A stretch of DNA of 60,656 nucleotides from Singulisphaera sp. (GCA_027451445.1 DAIDJG010000379.1:1-60656), one strand, 5' to 3'. Positions 42,916 through 51,345 are shown, counted from the stretch's first letter. The notes: a model not told the origin generated them from the sequence alone. Numbers and translations: made by a program.

Positions 42916-44388
42916 TCAGTGCGCAAATTTTAAAATATATCGTAATGTAAACGTGGGGTTTTTCGGCGCCCCGGCAGGCGCCGGAGCCACGAGGGTTGCC
43001 GAATCCCCATCCTGGGTATAGGCGAACCGCTTACCGGTCAGGGGATCCATGGGCACCGGCGCGTCCTTGATGAGATCGAGACTTGCCGGCAAGGCGCCGT
43101 CGTGTTCGGCCGCGTACATGCGAACCGCCTCGATGCATTGCAGCGCGTCAAGGTGACGATCGAGCCGGAGGGACGCCAGTCGGACCTGGTTCAGAGCCGG
43201 CATGAGCGTGTAGAACATCCAAAGCATTGGGTTGGCAAGCTTCTCCTCGGCCTTCTGCATGACCGGGCGATCGACCTTCCCGGAGGACTGCCAGTACGGC
43301 ACGTTGAGCCACTTATAGCTGTCATCCAGGAGACGGTGGTATTCTCGCACCGTGTAGAGCGTCGCGACCTGAACGACAGGCATTGCTGCGACCGTACTTT
43401 CGGGTTCACCGGCCTCGATCAATGCTTTTTTCGCCTCGGGATAGACCTTCGCGGCCATTGCCGCGATGCCAATCCGTCGCGTCAATGCAGCGTTTCCATT
43501 CCCACGCGACGAACCTGGATCCGACGAGGTGAGCGCGAAGAGCTTACGCTCGAGTTCGTCGGTAAACTTTCGAGTGCGGTCCAAGGTCCACGGGCCATTT
43601 TCCAGTTCCGTCAAATCGGGGAATTCTTTCTCCAGCAGATACCGTTCCCCTTCGAGGCACCGCCGCATGTCGATGAACGGCCGCGGTGCGTCCGCAAGCG
43701 CCCAGACGAGATTCGGCGCTCCTGGGACCTGGATCAGATCCTCGATGCGCCGCAGCATGATGACGTCGATACTCACACCGACGAGGGCCTGAATCACCAC
43801 CGGCCCCTCGCTAACGTGCCGCCCCATCACGAGACCCGTCACGATCCAGTGAACGGCTTCGTCGGTCTTGCCATCCACAATCGCCGCTCGTGCTTGCAAC
43901 GCGACCAACTGTGCCAGGAACCTCATCTCCTGGATATCGGGGAGCCTCATCGAGATACCGTCCGAACGCAGATCGAATTCCCAGTCGCACGAGGAGCGAA
44001 TTGCACCCAGTTCGCATTCCTTGAGCGGATCATCGAAGGCATCCAGCACTTTGCGGGCGTCTTCTCGCGGCAGCTTGTCTACTGGATCCGTAATCCAGTC
44101 ATGAATCCGATCGTACAGCGGTGCGCCACGGACTCTATCCTTCCCTTGATCAGGCGCGGAGAACCGTGCCCGGCGTTCGAACACCATCTGAATGGCACGG
44201 TGGTAAAAGACTGCGGCGTTACCCGCGACTTGAGCTCTGCGCTCGGGTACCAGCCGATACCTGAGAGCCGGCCGAGGCTCGGCCGCCGGTCGCAACGCGA
44301 TGGTCGTGGGGTCGCTCACCGGTTGCGCTCGACCCGCAATCGGCGTCCACACCACGACGAGAACGATGAGAGGCAGTGCGTGCTTCAT
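42916..44388 (-). CDS. Secreted hypothetical protein of the ECF sigma operon
   Basis: 490 residues; the ATG at 44388 overlaps the stop of the preceding gene (ATGA) and has GGAG upstream. A signal peptide MKHALPLIVLVVVWTPIAGRAQ is present. The rest shows no family I can name. Segments include AVFYHRAIQMVFERR, DWITDPVDKLPREDARKVLDAFDDPLKECELGAIRSSCDWEFDLR (two cysteines near 120-130), and a C-terminal LRLDRHLDALQCIEAVRMYAAEHDGALPASLDLI followed by VPMDPLTGKRFAYTQDGDSATL. That ending recalls the C-terminal segment of some DUF1559/pilin-like proteins. It is translationally coupled to the membrane protein and the sigma factor, so it is probably a periplasmic part of the same response. Confidence 0.75.
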   Translation of the reverse strand: MKHALPLIVLVVVWTPIAGRAQPVSDPTTIALRPAAEPRPALRYRLVPERRAQVAGNAAVFYHRAIQMVFERRARFSAPDQGKDRVRGAPLYDRIHDWITDPVDKLPREDARKVLDAFDDPLKECELGAIRSSCDWEFDLRSDGISMRLPDIQEMRFLAQLVALQARAAIVDGKTDEAVHWIVTGLVMGRHVSEGPVVIQALVGVSIDVIMLRRIEDLIQVPGAPNLVWALADAPRPFIDMRRCLEGERYLLEKEFPDLTELENGPWTLDRTRKFTDELERKLFALTSSDPGSSRGNGNAALTRRIGIAAMAAKVYPEAKKALIEAGEPESTVAAMPVVQVATLYTVREYHRLLDDSYKWLNVPYWQSSGKVDRPVMQKAEEKLANPMLWMFYTLMPALNQVRLASLRLDRHLDALQCIEAVRMYAAEHDGALPASLDLIKDAPVPMDPLTGKRFAYTQDGDSATLVAPAPAGAPKNPTFTLRYILKFAH

Positions 44389-44909
44389 AGGGCATCTCCA
44401 TCTTGAAGGGCATTGCGCAGTTCGTCATGCAACAGTTGCAGGCGAGATACGTGAGCGGGCATGGAATCAACGTCGGAGGCGCGCGGAACGGGGGAGGTCG
44501 GCAAGCCGTCTAGTCCATAACGGAGAACCTGTCCGGCCAGGCGTTCGTAAGCGGTCCGGTCCAGTGAGAGCGCGAAGTCGACCCTGGCGGGAGGGGGAGT
44601 TTCCGTGCGCGGGGCGACGACTTGAACAGGCGTAGGGGCGACCGGATTCTCCCGGACGACGACCTTTTCGACGATCCTGACCGGCGGTCGAAATGCAAGT
44701 ACTCCCGCCTCACCGAGCGCCACGACGCCCAGGCTCGCCGCGATAGCCATCCACCAACGCCGCTGGACAACCAACCGTCGGAAGGAAGCCTCACCCGCGA
44801 GGAACATCACGCGGTCACGATCGATCTGGCTATTTGCGGGAACCAACGCACCGAGTGCCGTTTCCAACTCGTTCATTTCGGAATCGTGCGGGACGAATTC
44901 GTTCGACAT
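44385..44909 (-). CDS. Single-pass membrane protein, possible sigma-factor regulator
   Basis: 174 residues from an ATG at 44909 (GGGGG about 4 bases upstream), overlapping the sigma gene by 37 bases; an ATG at 44876 would overlap the sigma stop as ATGA. The N-terminal 65 residues are cytoplasmic (LETALGALVPANSQIDRDRV). One membrane helix follows (RRWWMAIAASLGVVALGEAGVLAF), then a Pro-rich outside region. It is where an anti-sigma factor gene would be, but no zinc-binding anti-sigma motif (H-x3-C-x2-C) is present. The outside part (VDFALSLDRTAYERLAGQVL) has no known domain. Confidence 0.7.
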   Translation of the reverse strand: MSNEFVPHDSEMNELETALGALVPANSQIDRDRVMFLAGEASFRRLVVQRRWWMAIAASLGVVALGEAGVLAFRPPVRIVEKVVVRENPVAPTPVQVVAPRTETPPPARVDFALSLDRTAYERLAGQVLRYGLDGLPTSPVPRASDVDSMPAHVSRLQLLHDELRNALQDGDAL

Positions 44910-45388
44910 GGCACCCCCAAACGCTCTCTCAAACACGTCAGTCCGGCCTGGTAAATCCGATGAGCGGTACTCGCCGAATGTCCCGCCATCTGGGCGATCT
45001 CATCAAAGGTGAGGCCGCCCCAGATGTGCGCGACGATGATCTCGCGTTGGTCTGGTGACAGTGCGGCGAGTGCCGCCTGGGCCGATTCGGCGTCGACCGC
45101 GGCTTCCTTTTGGCCGAGCGACTTGATCTCGAACCACGCCGAGACCGGCGTCGCCACCTCAGTCTCATACCGGCGCCTTCGGCGCTGCTTGACGCCGGCG
45201 TTGATCGCGCCGTTGCGGACCGTGCGAAACAGCCACGCTCGCGGATTGCTCGGTTGGATCGGCAGCCCGGCTAACCTGACGAACGCTTCCTGCACGACGT
45301 CTTCCGGTTGGTCGACCCACTGACGCGCGAAGAGTTCGAGCGCGGCGGCGTGCTGGTCGATCAAACGTCCGAGCGTTTCGGATTCCAT
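44873..45388 (-). CDS. ECF RNA polymerase sigma factor
   Basis: 171 residues. Region 2 lies at about 20-75 (VVQEAFVRLAGLPIQPSNPRAWLFRTVRNGAI) and region 4 at about 105-155 (LAALSPDQREIIVAHIWGGLTFDEIAQMAGHSASTAHRIYQAGLTCLRERL), cited as landmarks. This is the minimal two-domain layout of an extracytoplasmic-function sigma factor. The start lacks an obvious ribosome-binding site. It heads an operon of three genes that overlap by 37 and 4 bases, with the membrane protein and the secreted protein following; the signal it senses is unknown. Confidence 0.9.
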   Translation of the reverse strand: MESETLGRLIDQHAAALELFARQWVDQPEDVVQEAFVRLAGLPIQPSNPRAWLFRTVRNGAINAGVKQRRRRRYETEVATPVSAWFEIKSLGQKEAAVDAESAQAALAALSPDQREIIVAHIWGGLTFDEIAQMAGHSASTAHRIYQAGLTCLRERLGVPCRTNSSRTIPK

Positions 45389-45504
45389 GCGCCGCTGGGC
45401 CCTCGGGTCATCATGGCCAATCTACAAAGAAGACCACGGCCGAGACGCGCGATCCCAGGTTTTTTCCTGGCGCCTAACAGTGCGTGCGCGCCCACGAGAG
45501 GGAT

Positions 45505-45606
45505 GGGTGGCCGGGGCAAAGGGGAGCGCAGCTCCCCGTGCCCCGGTGGGCCGCGAGACGCTTCCGGGGCACGTCGGCCTTCCGGCCTCCTCTGCCCCGG
45601 CCACCC
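45505..45606. repeat. Nested inverted-repeat element with four CCGGGGCA copies
   Basis: The ends GGGTGGCCGGGGCA (45505-45518) and TGCCCCGGCCACCC (45593-45606) form a 14-bp perfect inverted repeat. CCGGGGCA occurs in alternating orientation at 45511-45518, 45539-45546, 45564-45571 and 45593-45600, giving two adjacent hairpins. The first has an inner GGGGAGC/GCTCCCC stem. The layout resembles REP/BIME-type intergenic repeats. Confidence 0.6.
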
Positions 45607-46126
45607 CCGGGGCTCCCACATCGCGCACAATCTGTTGGGCGCCAGGGGTTTTTTGGTCAGTCGCAGAAAAACACGGTCCGCCAGCGCAACCGAGGATGCG
45701 GCAAGCCGTAAAACCGCCGGGTACGCCCTGGCTGGGAGCGGTTCGGGGTCGAGTCGCGCGCAGCCGCTGACGCCGCGGTCCGGCGCGAACGCCCAAACGC
45801 ACGCAAGGCGCCCTTGTGCCGGCTTGATGTGGAATCGGCGACAACCGTAAACGATGACGAAAAACTTACCACCCAAGAATTGCGCAGCACCCGGGAAAAC
45901 ACCTTGTCGAATCACGATCGCGGACCGCAAGGACTTGCAACCTACTCGGAACATATAGGGAAAGGGATCAGAGTCTCGATGAGCGATGACGGAAGACGCG
46001 CCCGGACTCCTTTTCGTACCCGACCCATTCAGGATAATGAGGGAAGGCTGGGGAACTCGTTCTCGTCCATCACTTTTAATAGGCGCCCTCCCGAGCAGCC
46101 GCCTTCTCGGCGCAAGTGTTCAGAGG

Positions 46127-46412
46127 TATTTCTCGGATACTTCGTAAGTGCTCGGCAGATGGTGTGCGAAAATGGGAAGCCTTGGGTGGTCGAGGTCGAG
46201 CCCGCAGGGCGATGCCCTTACCGGCTCGACCCAGTCACCCGCCCGTGCACCTATTCGATGGCCTGCACGGAGGTATATTTCGAATATTTCGTAATCCTCG
46301 GAGCATTTTTCGTGCATCTGTTCGGCAATCTGTACGGAAGTATATTTCGGATATTTCGTGAATTTCGTGAACGCTCGCCAGTTGGTGCGCGAAGATGCAA
46401 AATGTTGGGTGG
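46127..46412. repeat. Degenerate direct repeats of an AT-richer motif
   Basis: Three related units: 46127-46189, the short 46274-46300, and 46341-46412. All carry TAT-TTC, then GATA or AATA, then TTCGT. The first and last also share a downstream block, CTCG-CAG-TGGTG-GCGAA-ATG-AA-TTGGGTGG, with scattered differences. No protein-coding reading is convincing. Confidence 0.5.
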
Positions 46413-46541
46413 CTGGGGACGAGACCTCGCGCCCTAACCTGGGCCTTGCCCACAAGGGGGAGGGATTGTTTATGTTCGTGGCTTCGCAAGGTTTACGACG
46501 ATCGCGACGTCGGCCCGAAACGAGAGCGCGCATGTGCGCAG

Positions 46542-46624
46542 CCCATTCGGTATTTCGGAACCCCAAGACTCTCAAGGAGTTCCGAATTACCGAATGGGCG
46601 AGACTATTCGGTAATTCGGAACCC
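46542..46624. repeat. 20-bp inverted repeat plus a third direct copy
   Basis: Arm 1 (46542-46561) and arm 2 (46579-46598) are complementary over 20 bases with one mismatch and a 17-base loop. A third copy of the core ATTCGGTAATTCGGAACCC follows at 46606-46624 in the direct orientation. It lies upstream (in plus-strand terms) of the ABC ATPase stop. Confidence 0.6.
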
Positions 46625-46707
46625 TAAGATAGAAAAAGAATTACGTCAGGATGTCCGATATCGCAGGTGAGTGATCGAGACGCGCGTCATCATGCCAAGT
46701 CAACTTG

Positions 46708-47796
46708 TCACTTCGTCGCCGCATATTTGCCGGAGAGGACGACGACGAACTCCGGCGGCACGGAGAGCGTCACGGTCTGCCCCTCACGAAGGCCTTGCGA
46801 CTGGCTCTGAAGGGCCAGCGCAATGACGGGCCAATCACCCGGCCCACGGAGATGGATTTGCCGCGTCTCGCCCAAAAACAGGAGGCGCTCGACGGTCGCG
46901 GAGAAGCGGTTGGAACCGGGAGCCACGGGTCCAAGGGCGAGTGCCTCGGGTCGGATCGCCACCGTGACGGGTGTGCCAACGGGCAGTTGTTCCGTCGCGG
47001 TGTGACCAATCAGACGGCCGAAGGGAGTCCGCACAACAACTTCTCCGCGCTGTGCGGGACCTTCGACCTGCGCCTGTAGCAAATTCGTGGGTCCCAAAAG
47101 ACGGGCTACGAACGCGTCCGTCGGCCGGTTATAGATCTCCTGCGGAGCCCCCGCCTGGACGATTCGGCCCAGGTCGAGCACCGCAACGCGGGTCCCCACC
47201 GAGAGCGCCTCGCGCGCATCTCCCGAGAGGACCAGCGTGGTGATTTCGATCTCGCCGTGCAAGCGCACGATCTCGTCGCGAATTTCATCGTGCTGGCGCG
47301 CGTCGAGTCCTTGCAGCGGTTCATCCAGGATCAGCAGCTCGGGGGAGGCGGCAAGCGCCCGCGCCAACGCGGCTCGCTGGCGTTGAATGACGGTCAGCCG
47401 CGCCGGCTTCTCGTCGGCCAAACTGTCGATCCGCAGCAGGGAGAGCAACTCGCCGACCCGTTCTTTCCTGCGAGCCCGTCCCACGCGTTGGACCTTCAGG
47501 GGAAAGCCCACGTTCTGGGCCACGGTCAAGCGGGGCCACAGCGCATCGCCCTGAAAAACCACGCCCACCTTGCGCGCCGCCGGCGGCAGTTTGTGCACGA
47601 CCCGCTCGTTGAGGAAGATCTCGCCGTCATCGAGCGTGACGAGCCCCGCGATGGCATGAGCGAGGGTCGTCTTGCCCGCCCCTTTGGGACCAAGCACGTA
47701 GGCGAGTTCCCCAGGACGGAGCTCGAGCGATGCGCCGTCGAGCGCAGCGACCGGACCGAAACGCTTCACAAGCCCCTCAAGGGTGACTCGAACCAT
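46708..47796 (-). CDS. ABC transporter ATP-binding protein with degenerate signature and switch
   Basis: 362 residues from the ATG at 47796 (AGAGG 5 bases upstream), overlapping the binding-protein gene by 20 bases. It resembles FbpC/PotA-type importers: Walker A GPKGAGKTT (36-44), Q82 in VVFQGDALWP, Walker B LLILDEP (154-160), D-loop GLDA, and a C-terminal TOBE-like region (VGTPVTVAIRPEALALG). Two motifs are abnormal. The signature, normally LSGGQ, reads LTVIQ (134-138), followed by a normal RQRAALARAL. The H-loop, normally T-H-D, reads S191-G192-D193, so the switch histidine is absent. Both are needed for ATP hydrolysis in typical ABC proteins, so activity may be impaired or altered. Confidence 0.88.
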   Translation of the reverse strand: MVRVTLEGLVKRFGPVAALDGASLELRPGELAYVLGPKGAGKTTLAHAIAGLVTLDDGEIFLNERVVHKLPPAARKVGVVFQGDALWPRLTVAQNVGFPLKVQRVGRARRKERVGELLSLLRIDSLADEKPARLTVIQRQRAALARALAASPELLILDEPLQGLDARQHDEIRDEIVRLHGEIEITTLVLSGDAREALSVGTRVAVLDLGRIVQAGAPQEIYNRPTDAFVARLLGPTNLLQAQVEGPAQRGEVVVRTPFGRLIGHTATEQLPVGTPVTVAIRPEALALGPVAPGSNRFSATVERLLFLGETRQIHLRGPGDWPVIALALQSQSQGLREGQTVTLSVPPEFVVVLSGKYAATK

Positions 47797-49174
47797 CGGT
47801 CCTCTCGACTCGTTCGGGGACAACCGAAAGAAAGGTCCGCCTTGCTTGCCGGTCGACTCGCCGATAGCGCTGACGGGCCCAGGCCGTCCATTCGGCGCGA
47901 AGCCAGGCGCGAAAGCGTTCCTCGCGGACCAGCCGGCCTTTCACGGCGTCGGCCAACTCGGCCAGAAGCTTGTCGTCCACCGGATGCTCCGGGAGCAGCC
48001 AACTTCGAAACAACCAGGACCGGCAATCCGCCTCGGGCGCAACCTGCTGGAGCAGCGTTTCAAGCAAGGCGCCCGAGTCTTTGCCCTTCAAAAGCTTGGC
48101 GACCGAAGCCGGCGGCCAGGGCGGCGATTCCGTGAGCACAGCCTCGTACACAGGCCACTGCCTCGTGAATCCCAAGGTCTCGCAAGCCGCAGACAACTCG
48201 TTCTGCGCGTCGACGAGCGTGGCTCCGAGAAGGTCGGCAAGCAATGCATCGGCAGCCGGCGAGGATACATCGACCGTCGAGGGCGCCTCCGCCTGACCGC
48301 GCTCGCCGAGAAACTCCAGGAATAGATTGGACAGCGTGATGTTCCCGCCTCCCTGAACAATCGCGACCCCTTCGACCCAATCCAGTCCGCGAGGTCCAGA
48401 CACGAATACGACAGAGTTCGTCTCCGAGCGGTCCTCCCGTAGCAGTGCAGGAGCGACGGCGGCCTCGCCGCGTTCGACCGACGCCAGCGCTGCACCGGCT
48501 AGCCGACAAACGCGCTGCGATGCTCCCGCCGTCCGAACAAGGCGCGCATAGCCCGCAGCCCAATCGGATTCGTTCAGCACACTCTTGGCCCAAGCCAGCG
48601 CCCACGGGGCGTGACGCGGGTCGTCAAACGTGAAGCGTCGACCAGGATACGCGTAGGCGATGATCTGCGAGGGATCTCCGCCGGCCAAAAGCGCACGACC
48701 ATCACCGATCGCCCCATTTACGGCGAACCGAATGGGCTCGCGACGTGCGATGCGCCAACGAATACCGCCCGGCATCCCAGCATTCGCGAGCCAACCTTGA
48801 CGCTCGAGGGCCGAATACGCGGCAACCGAACCACCCAGCGCGAGATCGATGGAGCGTCCCCGAGCTACCGGTCCTTTGTTGTATGCGGAAATGACACGAA
48901 TCAAAGATTCGCCAGGGTCGACGTACAACCACTCGATGTCGTGCGCCAATCCCTGGCCGTCGGGCTGGTCGGCGAGCCAGCGTTTGAATTCGTTCGCGAG
49001 CGCGGTGCGCTCATCCTCGGACCAGGTCGTCGCGATCTTCAGCGACGCACTCCGCGACGAGAGCGGGCCGCAACCGGTCGCGATGAGACACAAGCCGCTG
49101 AGCAGAGCCCCGCTCCAGAGCCGGCGCGGTACGAGACGCCGGTTCTGGTGCAATCGTTGGTCCAGGAAGCGCAT
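47777..49174 (-). CDS. ABC transporter substrate-binding lipoprotein
   Basis: 465 residues from the ATG at 49174 (a GTG lies 12 bases earlier; neither has a clear ribosome-binding site). The N-terminus is basic then hydrophobic and ends in lipobox ATGC (GLCLIATGCGPL), so it is a lipoprotein. The body has a periplasmic binding-protein pattern: LKIATTWSEDERTALANEFKRWL, IDLALGGSVAAYSALERQGWLA, RRFTFDDPRHAPWALAWAKSVL, VEGVAIVQGGGNITLSNLFLEFLG, the last typical of iron/spermidine-like binding proteins. It is the first gene of a pair with the ABC ATPase; ligand unknown. Confidence 0.8.
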   Translation of the reverse strand: MRFLDQRLHQNRRLVPRRLWSGALLSGLCLIATGCGPLSSRSASLKIATTWSEDERTALANEFKRWLADQPDGQGLAHDIEWLYVDPGESLIRVISAYNKGPVARGRSIDLALGGSVAAYSALERQGWLANAGMPGGIRWRIARREPIRFAVNGAIGDGRALLAGGDPSQIIAYAYPGRRFTFDDPRHAPWALAWAKSVLNESDWAAGYARLVRTAGASQRVCRLAGAALASVERGEAAVAPALLREDRSETNSVVFVSGPRGLDWVEGVAIVQGGGNITLSNLFLEFLGERGQAEAPSTVDVSSPAADALLADLLGATLVDAQNELSAACETLGFTRQWPVYEAVLTESPPWPPASVAKLLKGKDSGALLETLLQQVAPEADCRSWLFRSWLLPEHPVDDKLLAELADAVKGRLVREERFRAWLRAEWTAWARQRYRRVDRQARRTFLSVVPERVERTDGSSHP

Positions 49175-49222
49175 GATAGGGGTCACACGGGCCGTCGACG
49201 AGCGGCGTCCAAAGAACGAAGG

Positions 49223-51118
49223 TCACTCCTTCGGACGGGAGCCCAGTGTCACCTGGAGTTTCTGTTCCTTCCCCTCGCGCTGCACGACAATCTCCACGGA
49301 ATCGCCCGGCTTGTACCGGCCCATGCTCTCCATGTAATCGTAGATCGTCGCGACCGGCTTGCCGCCAAAACCGGTAATGACGTCGCCCGCTTTCAAGCCC
49401 CCTTTTTCGGCAGGGCTCCCTTCGCGAACTCCAGCGAGCTTCATACCCTTCTTGGACTCGTCGCCGTAGTCCGGCATCGTGCCGAGGTAGACCGAGAGTC
49501 CGTTGCGCGCCGGGTCTCCGCCGCCGCGGCGAGGAGGTGCAGCGAGGTGTACGAGAACAGGCCTTTCGGGCCGGCGCACGACATCAAGGAGCAGCAGCTC
49601 CAGGTAATCGGCGATCCGGGCCATTCCACCAAAGTTGATGCGTTCCGAGTCATCACTCGGCCGGTGGTAGTCGCGGTGGACACCGGTGAAGGCGAAGAGC
49701 ACCGGGATGTCCTTGCCGTAGAACGACTGGTGATCCGAGCCCCCGAAACCGTCGCTCAGCCCGGCGATCTTCTTGATCTTGAGACCCGCCGATGGCCCGA
49801 GTGCCTCCACAATCAGGTCAATTCCGGCCACCGTCCCCGTGCCGATCATGCTCAGCTCGCCCTTGTCGTTCAGGCGACCGACCATGTCAAAATTGACCAT
49901 CATCACGGTGTTCTTGAGCGGATAGAGCGGGTGTTCGACGTAGTGGCGCGATCCGAGCAGGCCTCGTTCTTCACCCGAGAACGCGATAAAGACAACGCGG
50001 CGCGGGAGCGGGTCAGGACGCCGCGCCAGACGCCGCGCCATCTCCAGAACCATCGCGGTGCCCGATGCGTTGTCGTCGGCGCCGTTGTGAATATCGCTCG
50101 ACAGCAAGGCCAGCGAGCCCGAGAAAAGCCCCCCGCGACCGAGGTGATCGTAGTGGGCGCCGATCACAATCGTTTCATCGGCCAACGGCCCCTCACCTTC
50201 CAAAACGCCCACGACGTTCTTGGTCTCGATGGCCATTCGGTCAATCGTGACGTGCGCTTTGAGCTTCCAATCGGCCAATTCCTTGGACCGAGGTTTGAGG
50301 TCGGCGTCGATATCTTTTTCAACGGTCTCCAGCGATGGCAGTCCGGCATCGGCCAGAAGCTTGTCGGCGAGCGAACGCTTGATCATGACAAACGGGAGGG
50401 CGGAATTGACATCCTGGCCCGCCTCGTGAAGCTTCAGAAGCGTGTCCTTGTCGTCCTTCAGGCTCCCCATGTCGTTGACGAGCAAAACCGCCGCTGCGCC
50501 GTGCTGAAAGGCGTTCGTCGCCTTGTGGCGGAAGGTCGCAAAGTTGCTGTTGTTCTTGCCGTCGAAAGGGCTATCGTCCTTGTTGCTTTGTGGTTCACGT
50601 CTCAGGATCAGTACGGCCTTCCCTTTGACGTCGATCCCGGCGTAGTCGTCGTAGTCAAGCTTGCGACTCTCGTCCCTGGCCGTGATCCCGTAGCCGGCGA
50701 AGACGATGGGGATTCCCTCGAACGTCCCGCTCACGCCGATCGCGAGGGGGCTGAAATCCGCCTTGTCGGCTTCGATCCGTTTATCAGTGGGTCCGTCGAA
50801 CGCGAGATCGAGAGGCTTCCCGAGTGTGGGGATGCCGCCCAGGGTGAACGTCTGAAAGTAACCGTTCGCTCCCGGCGCTGTCTTGAGTCCCGCTTGCTCG
50901 AACGCCTTCGCGATATAGTCGGCGGCTGCTTCAATCCCCTTCGAGCCCGGAGACCGGCCTTCGCGCGCGTCATCGGCCAGAAAGGAGACGTCCGCCTTGA
51001 GCCGCGCTTCGGCCGGCGTGGGGATGTGCTCGGCGGCGTTCAACAACGCCGGCGCGCCCCCAACGCCCAGTACCAGAACGATCAACAATCCCCTCGTATT
51101 CCGAACGCGCCCATGCAT
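49223..51118 (-). CDS. M28 family zinc metallopeptidase with PA and PDZ domains
   Basis: 631 residues from the ATG at 51118 (AAGGA about 9 bases upstream; an ATG 6 bases earlier is an alternative; the frame open to 51697 is not credible). A signal peptide (VRNTRGLLIVLVLGVGGAPALLNAAE) is present. A PA domain (about 105-215) interrupts the peptidase. Zinc ligands of M28 are visible: GAHYDHLG, GADDNASG, SGEERGLLGS, VNFDMVGRL and HRDYHRPSDD. The C-terminus is a PDZ domain (SVYLGTMPDYG, VREGSPAEKGGLKAGDVITGFGGKPV). It is a secreted or periplasmic aminopeptidase-like enzyme and diverges from an M29 peptidase gene. Confidence 0.92.
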   Translation of the reverse strand: MHGRVRNTRGLLIVLVLGVGGAPALLNAAEHIPTPAEARLKADVSFLADDAREGRSPGSKGIEAAADYIAKAFEQAGLKTAPGANGYFQTFTLGGIPTLGKPLDLAFDGPTDKRIEADKADFSPLAIGVSGTFEGIPIVFAGYGITARDESRKLDYDDYAGIDVKGKAVLILRREPQSNKDDSPFDGKNNSNFATFRHKATNAFQHGAAAVLLVNDMGSLKDDKDTLLKLHEAGQDVNSALPFVMIKRSLADKLLADAGLPSLETVEKDIDADLKPRSKELADWKLKAHVTIDRMAIETKNVVGVLEGEGPLADETIVIGAHYDHLGRGGLFSGSLALLSSDIHNGADDNASGTAMVLEMARRLARRPDPLPRRVVFIAFSGEERGLLGSRHYVEHPLYPLKNTVMMVNFDMVGRLNDKGELSMIGTGTVAGIDLIVEALGPSAGLKIKKIAGLSDGFGGSDHQSFYGKDIPVLFAFTGVHRDYHRPSDDSERINFGGMARIADYLELLLLDVVRRPERPVLVHLAAPPRRGGGDPARNGLSVYLGTMPDYGDESKKGMKLAGVREGSPAEKGGLKAGDVITGFGGKPVATIYDYMESMGRYKPGDSVEIVVQREGKEQKLQVTLGSRPKE

Positions 51119-51345
51119 GCCCATCAGTCCTTCGTTGGTCGATTCGATCGCGGCTTCACCGTCCACCCTGATTCTCAGGCCTTGATTTGAAAGCGTCAAG
51201 AACCGCGCGGCGCTGCCCACACCGATTGAATTCCACAACCGGGTCTCCGAGGCATTCCGCGCACCAACGCGTTGCAGACCTTTCAACGTTGCGTTACATT
51301 GAATTCTTACGGACTTCCGACAACTGTCTTTTTGGGCTGTTACGA

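Larger units (their letters stand above)
45389..46707. other. 1.3-kb non-coding tract with repeats
   Basis: No credible gene. Several open frames exist on both strands, but they have biased composition and no ribosome-binding sites, and similar peptide strings reappear in different frames because of the repeats. The tract holds a nested GC-rich hairpin array (45505-45606), degenerate direct repeats (46127-46412) and an AT-rich inverted repeat (46542-46624). It should also contain the sigma-operon promoter on its left side. Confidence 0.5.

Noticed and set aside
45361-45954. 197-codon minus-strand frame in the repeat tract after the sigma gene
   Set aside because: Runs through the CCGGGGCA hairpins, giving Pro/Arg/Gly-rich sequence; no ribosome-binding site and no family.
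45814-46437. 207-codon plus-strand frame in the degenerate repeat block
   Set aside because: Its phenylalanine/tyrosine-rich part comes from the TATTTC repeats, and parallel peptides occur in other frames, which suggests a non-coding repeat. It was kept only as repeat evidence.
48611-51190. 859-codon open frame on the plus strand opposite the M28 and binding-protein genes
   Set aside because: It is antisense to two well supported genes with complete motifs; its own translation has no domain and the biased composition expected from high GC at third positions.
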